This document shows positions 1-9,959 of a stretch of 64,000 nucleotides of DNA, piece after piece. The stretch spans positions 3,844,001 to 3,908,000 of the forward strand of contig WIUZ02000001.1 in assembly GCA_015956445.1 (NCBI GenBank), written 5' to 3'. The first letter of the stretch is position 1. The number at the start of each line of letters is the position of its first letter. The DNA is from Thelephora terrestris (taxonomy: Eukaryota; Basidiomycota; Agaricomycetes; Thelephorales; Thelephoraceae). The notes beneath the pieces were generated by a model. It ran no database searches. It saw only the letters and a list, made by a program, of their open reading frames with translations, and had not been told where the DNA came from. The translations under genes were made by a program, and so were the position numbers.

Positions 1-839
1 TCGAAAATCACGAGAAAAACGAGGGGAACCGAGATCACAGGGCCAATCTATGGGAGAGTTAGGCTCGATGTGGAGCGAAGCAGACCGCCAGGATCACTTA
101 CTCCGTAGTAGAAGATTGAATCCGCGAGGGTGGCTGGTCGGGTGAGAAGTATGACCGGCAATAACCAGTTTATGACGAAGTATGCGGCAGAGAAAAGTGC
201 AAGACGCTTCCTGAGGAACCATGTCTCCTTGAAGTAGTGTTCTTCATACTTGTGGTCCATAAACTGCAGCCTAAAGAAACCCCAGATCGAGGGCCATATT
301 CTCCACCGGAGAAAAAATAAGGCACGGGATGAGGTCCAAAAACCGGTATCGGCCTGGGAGCTATTGGGGTCTGTGTGGGAGGTGCCTAGTCTGTTCTCCG
401 CGTGTGTCTCCTCGTTGGAGTCGCTCTCGGTGGACCGCCCCGGGTTCTCGCCCCACAACCGATCGACGACCACAACCTGGACACGACCGTCCTGTGCGCC
501 AATAGCAGACCCCTGTGGCTTGTGGACATACGATGCAGTGCCGGTGCTATCGTCGGGAGAAGATGATGATGAAGGTGCAGTCCCTGGAGCGACCTGCCTC
601 TTGAACGCTGCCCAGTAGGCTCTCCACCCACCATTGATCTGAACCGACTTTGAGTTCCTCCGCGGTCGCGATTGCCGATCCTTAGCGGTGGCTGGAGCGG
701 GAAGTAGATGCAATTCCGTCGCAGCATACTGGTCAGAGTGGTCGTTCGTGCCCGTAGTTGTCGTTTGGAGGGACTTTGCAGGTGTCGAGCCGGAGGGGGC
801 GACAGAGACGGATGGGGGAAGACGGAGGCTGAAGCGCAT
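1..839 (-). CDS. Multi-pass membrane protein, N-terminal part (runs off the left edge)
   Basis: The ATG is at 839. Exon 1 is 839-102, the intron 101-48 (GTAAGT...TAG, 54 nt, phase 0), and exon 2 continues from 47 past the window edge. The first 170 or so residues are polar, Ser/Thr/Pro-rich and look cytosolic and disordered. An aromatic-rich membrane-proximal segment follows (RWRIWPSIWGFFRLQF, then KYEEHYFKETW), then a hydrophobic helix near residues 215-235. Splicing adds a second hydrophobic stretch straight after FYYG, which supports the junction. The KYEEHY...KETW segment next to a membrane helix reminds me of conserved basidiomycete membrane proteins, some annotated with a nucleotide-cyclase domain further downstream. 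That domain would lie outside the window, so no function is claimed. It is transcribed divergently from the splicing-factor gene starting at 1055. Confidence 0.6.
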
Positions 840-1054
840 ACTAGGTCCGAATCCGAGCCCAAGTCTGTTGGTGACCGTACGCGCAGGGTCGAGGTCTGCA
901 GAACGCGGGAGAGAGGACTTTGGTAGTCTTTTGGCCTAACAGGGCAGGTCGTTTTGAACAGGGGGACCAAGGCCTCCCATTAATGTGTCAGCGGCTCAGC
1001 CAGTGCAAGCTCGGCTCTGATACGCGCCCTCGATCGATCCCCTAACCTTACATC
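840..1054. promoter_or_regulatory. Divergent intergenic promoter region
   Basis: These 215 bp separate the start codons of the membrane-protein gene (-) and the SR140-like gene (+), so both promoters and 5' leaders must lie here. I see no clear TATA box. Overlapping small frames here are not credible genes. Confidence 0.4.
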
Positions 1055-3863
1055 ATGGACAAAACGAAGTCTAGGCTGGCTGCGTTCTTCGACGACGACG
1101 ACGACGACGATGACAATGCTACCCTTCCAGTGCGACGATGACCATCTCCTAGTTCTCGTTCACCCGTGCACTCAATCTTAACTGACACCGAACACCACAG
1201 CAAAAGAAGGTCGAAGAGCATAAGCTTACCCAATACACACAAGGCACGCAACGCAAATCTAAGCGAGAAAAGGAGCAGGAGGAAGCTGAACGAAAGCGAA
1301 GGGAGGAAGAGGAATACGCGAAGAAAGCTTATGCGGAGTTCTTGGAGACATTCGAAGGTACCCGAGATGACGGCAAAAAGAAGGGGTTCGTCAAGAGCAC
1401 CCAGGATACAGAGTCTGGGGGTGCAGAGTATGCATACAATCGTTCCGAAGCGTCTTCGCGTCCTGCGCCAAGGGTTGGTGGATTCACCACGTATGCCGTT
1501 GTTATCCCTAAAACCCCGGTCTAGATGCCATCACCACCTCCAGCCCGACCAAAGGGCAAACGCGCTATGGACTCCTTCCTAGAGGAGATCAAGCGGCAAG
1601 TGGCACATGTTTAGTTCACAGCATCCAGTCCTCATGTCCAGCAGTGAACAGGCGGAGCGTGAAGCGAAGTACTCTCGACATGGTACGTTCGTTTCCCGAA
1701 CCGTGCCCGATGAATGTTTGATCATCGTTTACAGTTCATGGAGGGAGGTCTGTTACGGCTTTGGCAGGTGGGTGACTTGTGAACACAACGCGCAGTCTTC
1801 GACCTGACTAGGTCCCAAAGCTTACGAGGGACAGAGCGGTAGCAAGGACCGTGGTGATCCAGAGGTCCTTTTCTCAATATCGTCTCTGAAATCGCATTGA
1901 CTGCTTTCATTTCGCGCACCAGACTACCAACGTTTTCGTCGCAAACCTTCCGCCACATGTAACAGAACAGTCTCTCGGCCACTTCTTCGCCCGCATAGGT
2001 CCAGTTGCTTCGGTCCGCCTCTCCCTTTCAATAAATATTCAACAATGTTGACCTGCTTTGTAGGTGAAAATCATGTGGCCAAGGAGCGACGCTTCCCAGG
2101 GACCAGGAAATGACATGTCCTCGCGGCGCAACAAAACCAGCGGTTTGAGTGGTTTCGTGTCGTTCATGAAACGAAAAGACGCTGAAGAAGCTCTCCGCGA
2201 GCTTGATGGATTCGACTGGGGTGGATCCGTCCTGAGGGTGGGGTGGAGCAAGGCCGTTCCCGTGGCCGCTAGACCCATGTACAGTAAGGGTGCCCTTCAT
2301 TTCGCTTCCCAATCGATCACTCACTGCCTTGTGCCTTTCTTCTAGCCAATCCTGTGGCAGAAGACCGACGCTCTAGGTCTCGGTCAAGATCCCGAGACAG
2401 GGGCAGGGATCAAGATAAGCCTGCGACCAGAAGTAGGTCTCGTTCTCGACACGGCGGTAAACACAAGGCCAGGAGGAGTCGTTCCCGTTCGTATAGTCCG
2501 AGCCGTTCTCGGTCGCCCAGAAGGAGGGACCACAGAGACAGAGATCGGGGTGGAGGCCACTACAGAAAGAGGTCGAGATCCTACAGTCGGTCACGCTCCC
2601 CCCGGAGGGATAGGGATCGAGGATCTGCTAGAGACGCGGACGAAAAGAAACTGTTGGGTGATGACGATGTTACCGAGGAGTTTGTCCGGGTTGTTGCTGT
2701 GGAAGTTAAAAGTCGGGGTGAAGAATACGAGACGGTGTTGAAAGAGAAGGAGAAGGGGAACTCGAAGTACTCATTCTTGGCGGATTACAAGGTATGGCAG
2801 AGATTCCTTCGTGGTCTAAGACGTATCAAATTGACGTTCGTATAAACTAGCACCGAAAGCACGGATACTACCGCTCGTTTATGAGGAACAGCAAGGAGAT
2901 GGATCCCGAGTTTGACGACGAAGGTTACAATTCAATTTACTCCACTGACTCTGCGGAAGAGTCGGAACGAGAGCGCACGCGGAGGCACCACTTGGGTAAA
3001 CTTGCTCGGAGGCGGTTCGAAGCCATGCTGCGAGCGCTTTCTGGAAGGAGAGGAGATCTGGCGAAGTGTATGGCTTTCAGCTTGGAGCATGCCGAGGCTG
3101 CATCAGAGGTAGCTTCTTCTTCCATGATGTTTCAGGTGTAAATTGACGTGGATTGCTCCAGGTCGCGGACATAATCATATCCTCCCTTCTCGTTCCGGAA
3201 ACAGCCGTACCTCGAAAAGTCGCCCGTCTTTACCTCATTTGCGACATCTTACACAATTCGGCAGCGCCCTTACCCATGGCGTGGAAATTCCGCCAGGAAT
3301 TTCAAGCAAGGTTAGGCATTGTCTTCGATCACATGTCCACGATCTACCACTCTTTCCCCGGTCGTATCACCGCGGAGACGTTTAAGAAGCAGATCTTGAC
3401 TATCGTCGAGATCTGGGAGGACTGGATCGTGTTTTCTCCGGAGTTTACCAGGGAGCTCAGGGACCGATTGGACGGGAAAGAGGACACCGAAAAGGAGTAT
3501 ACAGAAGAGGCTGAGGGGAATGAGGAAGACCAAGGAGGCCAGGTGGAGACAAAGGCTTATGAATCCAAGTTTAAGGCAAGTTCGTTCAGGCCTGCGACTG
3601 AGGAAGTGCAGGTGGAGGCGCCCGGGGAGAAGGATGAAGACATTGATGGTGAACCTGTCATGGATGATTTGGATGGAGAACCTTTGGGCGGCGGTGACGT
3701 GGATGGAGTGCCGATGGAAGATGTGGATGGCGAACCTCTCGACGGAGAACCTTTGGACGGTGAGGCTTTGGATGGAGAACCTCTGCGAGATGGGGACCTT
3801 GACGGGGAAGTTATGAAAGATGTTGACGAGGATATGGACGGGGAGCCTATGGAGGTAGTCTGA
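1055..3863 (+). CDS. U2 snRNP-associated SURP-motif splicing factor (SR140/U2SURP-like)
   Basis: Eleven exons give about 752 aa: 1055-1129, 1201-1473, 1525-1595, 1645-1682, 1735-1767, 1812-1864, 1923-2012, 2064-2283, 2346-2791, 2851-3108, 3162-3863. The domain order matches the SR140 family: a charged N-terminus with an Asp run, a basic helix with EIKREQAEREAKYSRH, an RRM (TTNVFVANLPPHVTE ... VKIMWPR ... GFVSFMKRKDAEEAL), an Arg-Ser/Arg-Asp-rich stretch encoded near 2360-2630, a SURP-like motif (FVRVVAVEVKSRGEEYE ... YSFLADYKHRKHGYY), then a CID/RPR domain (LSGRRGDLAKCMAFSLEHAE ... LICDILHNSAAPLP). The C-terminus is an acidic run of D-G-E-P-L units. The family acts in pre-mRNA splicing with U2 snRNP in the nucleus. 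Intron 3 appears to be GC-AG (GCAAGT at 1596) with a tandem CAGCAG acceptor at 1639-1644. The RS insert between RRM and SURP is the main departure from the usual layout. Confidence 0.85.
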
Positions 3864-4116
3864 GGGCCTCGATAGATTGCAGATGCGTTCTGCTTGACCA
3901 TGATATCGATTCGTTTCTACACGTCCTTGTGTTCGCGTATCTCGCTCCCGACTGCGTATTGATATCGGCGCTTACAAAGTAGAGGGAGCGCCACGTGCGT
4001 CATTCAGACATCTTGGGTCATAGATGTTGCACTTGTAATGATTAATCTGTGAGTGGGGCATGTAACAATCACGTTTGAAGGTGACCCCTACTCGCCCATC
4101 GAGCTCCTCTCGAAAC

Positions 4117-5499
4117 ATGGCCGTCAGAGCTATCGTCTACGAACGTAACGGGGATCCTGCTTCAGTCTTACGTACGGTGACCTTTCCTCCCGAACCGTTG
4201 AGCAGGAAGTCGATAAGGGTCAAGGTTCTGTTATCTCTGGTAAACCCCTCGGACCTCCACGTCGTCCATGGATCGTACGCAATTCAGCCTGATCCCCGAG
4301 AGGTCGACGTAAACGGAAAGAGGAAGACGGTGTATCTGCCTGGGAATGAAGGACTCGGGGAGATCGCTGAAGTCGGACCTGACGTCGAAAGTCTGAAGAG
4401 TGGAGATTGGGTCGTGTTTAGCAAAAGCCAAAGCGGAACGTGGTCCAGCGGGCAGGTGCTCGAAGAGGATGATGTCATCAAGATAGATGAAGGGTCGGGG
4501 ATCTCTGCGGTCACTGCGGCCACTTTGACGGTAGGCTGTGTGGTCTAAACTTTGCGTGGAAAATCTGACAGAGCGGTCTTCTCGGGCGGCAGGTTAACCC
4601 TGCGACTGCCTACAAGATGCTAACCAGCTTCGTCGATTTGAAGCCGGGAGACTGGATCGCTCAGAATGCGGCCAATAGTTCCGTGAGTGACTTGTTCAAT
4701 CCGTTCGATATCTATATGTGATCCGAGCCGTAATCTGAATGGGATACAAACAAGGCTGGTCAAGCGGTGATACAGCTGGCCAGTGCTCGTGGGATTCACA
4801 CCATCAACTTGATCCGCAAGAAGTAAGTCTCCTGACTACCCAGGTTCTGGAACTTGGTTACAAACCACAGTCATACAGGGATGATTTCGCAAAGACGGAA
4901 AGGCTGCTCAAGGATTTGGGAGCCGACGTTGTGCTGACCTACGATGACGTCGCTGACGACGAACGCGCGAGGGAGGTTGTTGGCGACAAGGTGTGTGAAT
5001 CTCGATGTGAATGCTAACAACGGAAAATTGAGAGCATCAACAGGAAGTTCGCTTGCTCCTGGACTGCGTGGGAGGTCAAGGGACGAAGGATACACTCCGC
5101 CTTGCGAGCAAAGGTTCTCACCTTGTCGTGTACGGATCGATGGCCCAGGAGGACCTTCGTCTCCCACCGTTTCTGCTCATATTCAAGGACATCCACGTTC
5201 GTGGGTTCTGGAGGACCGGTTGGTTCAATTCGTCGACTTTGGAGGAAAGATCCAAGTTCCTCGATGAGTTGGTACAGGTGATGGTCAACAGCAAGGTGAG
5301 TTGTTGCCGTGTTTATGCTCTATATGGCTCATCAAGTCGTCGACAGTTCAAAGAGCCGGTGCACGAGATTGTGAAGATTGAGGGTACGCTCAGCGATGAA
5401 GAGGCCACTGGTAAGGTACAAGAGATCTTTGAGAGGGTGAACAAAGGTACGGGAGGGACGAAGATAATCCTGGAGGTGGAAACTCCGCGGGGATTTTAA
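4117..5499 (+). CDS. Mitochondrial enoyl-[ACP]/2-enoyl-CoA reductase (ETR1/MECR family)
   Basis: Six exons (4117-4530, 4593-4682, 4755-4822, 4879-4990, 5044-5295, 5347-5499) encode about 362 aa, the usual size for this medium-chain reductase. Visible features are the N-terminal substrate-binding fold ([42 protein letters not shown]), the helix starting [10 protein letters not shown], a Rossmann core ([19 protein letters not shown], then [15 protein letters not shown]), the [10 protein letters not shown] strand, and [15 protein letters not shown]. The family makes acyl groups by reducing trans-2-enoyl thioesters with NADPH in mitochondrial fatty-acid synthesis, which feeds lipoic acid formation and respiration. 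No in-frame ATG lies upstream of 4117, so a mitochondrial leader is either short or in an undetected 5' exon. An alternative acceptor just upstream of 5044 would add three residues. Confidence 0.85.
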
Positions 5500-5774
5500 T
5501 TAAGGCAGTGTTCGCTCCGCGGAAGGAAGGATCACCATTCTGTCAAAAATTGAGCGGAGGCAAGTCAAAAAGCTGATTGGAATCGTAGTACGTAGGCGAG
5601 GATCGAGGACGAGAAGGAGAAGGCTTCAGATCGGAAAGGAAATGTTAAGACCACAGAATGAAACAATTCAACTTGTGGTTTCGTTCTAACGTAACCAGCT
5701 TCCTTTATCTACCACAAGTTCTGCTTCAGAATGTCCCCTCGTCTCCTCATCTCCTCCCTCTATCTCTCTTCAGG

Positions 5775-7512
5775 ATGGACAACGCTGAGATTGCCCAGAT
5801 CGCCCTCATGGCCTCAGATTTGTTCGTAGTCTTTGGGTTTTTCAATCTAACTCGTCTTTGATCACCATGTCTGGGCAGGCGCGCTTTCAAGGTATCCTAG
5901 TCAGAGCTCGTTGGCGACGGAGAATCGTCCTTGACTCTAGTCTGCAGTATTATTACCATGCAGCGACCACAATTCTGATCTACGACTACTGCTTGACCTT
6001 TGAAGATGAGGTGAGAACGGCCTCGCGCCTCGTCTGGCCCGCTCACACCATCTGACCTTGCGTAGATTGAACTCATTTGGAAGCAGAAGAAGACTCTTGG
6101 TGTGTGGAGATGCTGCATCCGACTTCTCTTGACGTTACTCATACTATCACATACAGTGTCCTACTTGTTTATTTTCGTAGGTGGCTCCCCCCAAGTCACA
6201 GAGTCCTCGACTTGACCTGCCATCCTAGGTGCGCTATTTTACCATTATTACCTGCGCAGGAATCTTCTTTGGTACGCCCATGTGCTATTTATTTTGGAGG
6301 TCTTCTCAGCCTGTTGTGGTTTCTAGGTCACGAGCTTAAGAACCTGGACATGGTTCAATCCGTAGGTCACTTCCTCAATCCTTCGTTCTCAGCGCTCGAT
6401 TGACGTCTCCTGAGCAGCTGTGCGCTTTTAAAGATGCTAGAGTCTATCCTATCTGCTTATGTTCCCTTTCGTCAACAGATGCGATCGTTTGGTGGTGATT
6501 CAGGTGGTTCAGACCACCTTCGTCGAGCTTGTCGCTCAGGTCGTCATGACGCTACGTGTATATGCTCTGTCCAAGAGGAATAAATATGTCCTTGGAGCGT
6601 TTTCTGTTCACGTCGTCGGTCAATTCGGACTGGGCCTTTACCTTAGTATAGTTTCCGACCACGGTTCGAGATCCTCATCCATTGCTTCTATTCTACCTGG
6701 GTTGACCACACCTTTCCTCCAGCTTTGCAGCTCCCGAAGATCCCTCTTGAGGTTTTCTATTGTGAGCATCTGACCGCCAAGACAGGGCCGCAGGCTGACG
6801 ACACCTTTTGCTTCGATAGCGTGCTTCATCGCCCCGAATCCCATGCTCGTCAAACTCGCTTACATACTCATGCTCCTCGCTTTCGATTCGATTACCTTCC
6901 TTCTGACAGTTTACTACACCGCCACTCAGTACAAATTTGTCGCAAGGCATGGGATCACCCGGCTCAGCAAGCTCTTCATATCAATCGTTGAGGGTGCAGT
7001 AATGTATTTCGGCATTTTGGCTGCCTGTCATGCCGTCTTGGTGGCTGGCATTCTCACTTGGCGTGTATGTGCCTTGATCACGGTCCTGACAGTCGAATTT
7101 TCTGACGGACTTTCGCAGCCAACATTGAAATTCCTACCAGCGTGGTGAGTGGGAAACAGATGGACCTCTCTCTCGTTCGAGAACTCACTTGTCGCCCAAC
7201 CTGCACGACAGCCCGACCGTACTGTGAGCCTGTTTTCCTTAGCTCCCGACCATCCCTCAACAGTATTTTAGGTTCACGTGCATTTTGATCAATCGCATGA
7301 CAATATCCACGCTGAAAGCCAACAAGGGTGACTACAATGTCCGAGCTCACCATCACCCCACACTCTCGGCGGCAAGTGTCAACATTTCTCGGGTAGCCGG
7401 CCCCAATTCTCGGCCAATGTTGGGATTCTCTCCCCAGGGCTCGGAATCCGTCAATGTCACGAACGGAGGTGCCACACAGACGGTCCTGTCTAGCATCCAC
7501 GTCTACATGTAA
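5775..7512 (+). CDS. Seven-transmembrane DUF6533-like fungal membrane protein
   Basis: The gene is heavily split. Well-supported exons are 5775-5821, a 13-nt exon 5879-5891, 5948-6010, 6066-6099, 6157-6176, 6229-6271, and later blocks covering 6479-7512. The start MDNAEIAQIALMASDLRAF runs into YYYHAATTILIYDYCLTF, EDEIELIWKQKKTLG and FIFVRYF, the N-terminal pattern I associate with DUF6533. Then come CDRLVVIQVVQTT, LRVYALSKRNK, and a later membrane part (KLAYILMLLAFDSITF, LTVYYTATQYKF) ending near FTCILINRMTISTL and a polar tail. The family is abundant in Agaricomycetes, sits in membranes, and has no established biochemical role. The join between 6271 and 6479 does not resolve: the exon at 6327-6361 is in the family-like frame only if the preceding phase differs by one. 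This may be an unusual splice choice or a frameshift. Confidence 0.6.
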
Positions 7513-7782
7513 ATGGGGTTCTCGAATCGCTTTAATTCTCTCTACTATCTTGTTAATTTCTTGCCTCATTCCGATGAAAGGAATGCCCGAATTTCGTTCC
7601 CTGGTATATCAAGTGTCCGCTAGCTTTGTCCACTGTCTTTCTGTAGATTAGGTGGAAATCATAACTTCGTCATCGAAAACATGGAGTGCCGTGGGAGAAA
7701 TCAGGATCGGATCAGGGCGACGCTCGAGTGGAGGATCGCTTTTGCAACATCGATCTCCCGTGACACAACTTGCGCCAGGTGG

Positions 7783-9571
7783 ATGTCTCAGCAGCAAACC
7801 GCGAAACCTTCATTGCAGGGGGTTAGAATCAAAGCTCGAAAAGGCACCGTTAAAGCGCAAGCCAAACACGAACCCACAGGCAAGTCGCTCGAGAAATTTC
7901 GCTCTGCTCCTGTGGTCGAGCCGAGTGATCATCGTCTGATTCCGCTTTACTCCCTCATCTACCCGTGCGTCTGCGAACGTTGGTGCCAATCTGCAGTCTT
8001 TAGAGATCAACTCTACAAACACTTTGAAACCGTTCCCCCCGGAGATTTCGAAGCCTTTACCAACAAACTAATCCAGGCCGGTTCTTCCCTCGAATTCCTC
8101 AAATATGCAGACTCCTTGTTCGAGATCTTGTTCGCCGGTGGGCTTTTGCAACCTGGAGGGAGCTATATCGACGATGGATCACCGGTTTGTCCGTGGGCTA
8201 TCGTCAATGCCAAGGAACCTGCTTCTGCCGAAGAGCTCAAGAAGTACATCGATGTGCAGAATAAACTGATCAGAAGGTGAGGGTGGAAGCCTTTGAAACG
8301 GTTTGTTCGTGAAGCCAACGCTGTCGTACTATCTTACCTTCGCAGATACAAGTATCTTCAGAAACCTCTGGAAGAGTCCGCCCTCCCGACTCTTTTGCAG
8401 TACATCAACAGATGGCCTACTGCCCAGAAGGATAAGATAGCGATCGCCATTGGCATATTGATGTCACAAGGACTCGCCACCGCCAGCTGTCTCCAGAGTC
8501 TGACCAAGGACCATCTTATCAAGAACGGTACGCCACAACCTCCTTCCCCCCTGCCGGCTCAAGCGCCCAACATCCCCACGGGACCTGACCTTCCGTTTGT
8601 CACGTAACGCAGATGTGGCGGCCGATGTTATCGCGATCGTCTTCCGCACGTACATCGCCGAACAATCGATCGACCACCTTGCGACGATCCTCAGGAAGGC
8701 TGGGATCAAAGACCTCTTGCTGTTCTTCCCACCGAACAAGAGGGAGGATAAGGCTCTTGATGAGTATTTCAGAAAGCAAGGGTTGGCTCAGGTAGCGGAT
8801 TGGTGGACGAAGAAGAAGTATGCGATACTTAAGGAGGAAGTCATCAAGGCTATAAGAGGGAACTTGGAGCACGGTGATTCCAACCAAGATGTAAGAAATG
8901 TCTTATCGTAGGGAATGCCTCTCCTGTTGGGACTAACGGTTAGGTTTTTTCCCCACTAGGTTGTGGCCGCTATCAAGGCAAAGCAGGAAGAACACCCTTT
9001 GCCGGAGGCGGAACTCATACAATGCATTTGGGCGGGTCTGATAAATTCCATCGAATGGAGCGCTCGTCCTGATCAACACGAAGGGTTGATCATAAAGGAG
9101 GTCGCGGTACGCGTGTTCTTCCCCTCTCCGCTCATTGTATGGTCCTTTACGGGTTTTTTTTTGGTTTTAGAAATTTGCGGAAATCCTTGAACCGTTCTGT
9201 AGCAACCCAAAGACGGAGGTGACGCTCATCAACACTGTACAGGTGTACTGTTATGAGGACACCAGGGTTATGAAAACGTTCCCTCAGATTGTGAAGGTGG
9301 GAATCGATCTTGCGTGTCCGGGATGCTTAGTTTCTTACGGTAGTTGGGGGACGCGCAGACGTTGTATAACAAGGACTGCATCTCTGACCAGGCGATCATT
9401 TACTGGTACCAGAAGGGAGCCAAGACCCATGGCAAGCAGCATTTCTTGAAAGCTGCAGAACCTTTGGTCAAGGTGCGTGGTGGGACTCGTTCGGGATGAC
9501 GTCTTTGAGGGTACTCATTTCGCGTATAGTTCCTTCAGGAAGATGATGAAGATGAAAGCGAAGGAGAGTGA
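7783..9571 (+). CDS. eIF5-mimic protein / basic leucine zipper and W2 domain protein (BZW/5MP)
   Basis: Eight exons (7783-7879, 7997-8276, 8346-8527, 8613-8890, 8960-9106, 9171-9296, 9359-9472, 9530-9571) encode about 421 aa, matching the family length of about 419. The N-terminus has KARKGTVKAQAKHEPTVF then RDQLYKHF; the middle has KYADSLFEILFAGGLLQPGG and NKLIRRYKYLQKPLEE; the C-terminal half is the HEAT-like W2/MI domain (VQVYCYEDTRVMKTFPQIV, IIYWYQKGAKTHGKQHFL) ending in an acidic tail. Family members compete with eIF5 for eIF2 and eIF3 and increase start-codon stringency. Intron 1 (7880-7996, 117 nt) is open in frame but has a GCAAGT donor; removing it restores the family-like join EPTVFRDQL, so I treat it as a GC-AG intron. 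Confidence 0.9.
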
Positions 9572-9959
9572 ACACTCTGTAGCATTTTATGTTCCGGAGC
9601 TGAAGGGAGAATCGACCGCTCGCCTCGTAGCACTCATGTCCTCACGAACCCCTGTATCGGATCCTCGTTATCTCTTTTTTTGTTGTGTGTATCGCCTTTT
9701 TTTCTCTCTCGCTCTACGAGTATACGGGTACATATTGTTACAAGACGTCAATGGAAAACAAACGCTTGGACATTATTTCAAGGACGAGGAAAGGAGATCG
9801 AGGAAAAGGTTGTGAGAAGTGGGGACGGTATAGATCGCACGTGGATACAAAAAAGAAACGGACAGATGAGCGCGGAAGGAGTGGGAGAAAGCATTGATTG
9901 AAGGCGAGGTAGGAAAGGGGAACTTGTAGTGCTTCGCTCTGCAAAGCTATACAGAGCGT
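9572..9959. other. Convergent 3' intergenic region
   Basis: This 388-bp gap lies between two converging genes (stop codons at 9571 and 9960). It contains T-rich runs but no further coding sequence that I can support. Confidence 0.4.

Noticed and set aside
386-970. 194-codon minus-strand frame overlapping the left-edge gene
   Set aside because: Its sequence is the frame-shadow of the better-supported exon 839-102 and is rich in Arg/Ser/His from shifted codons.
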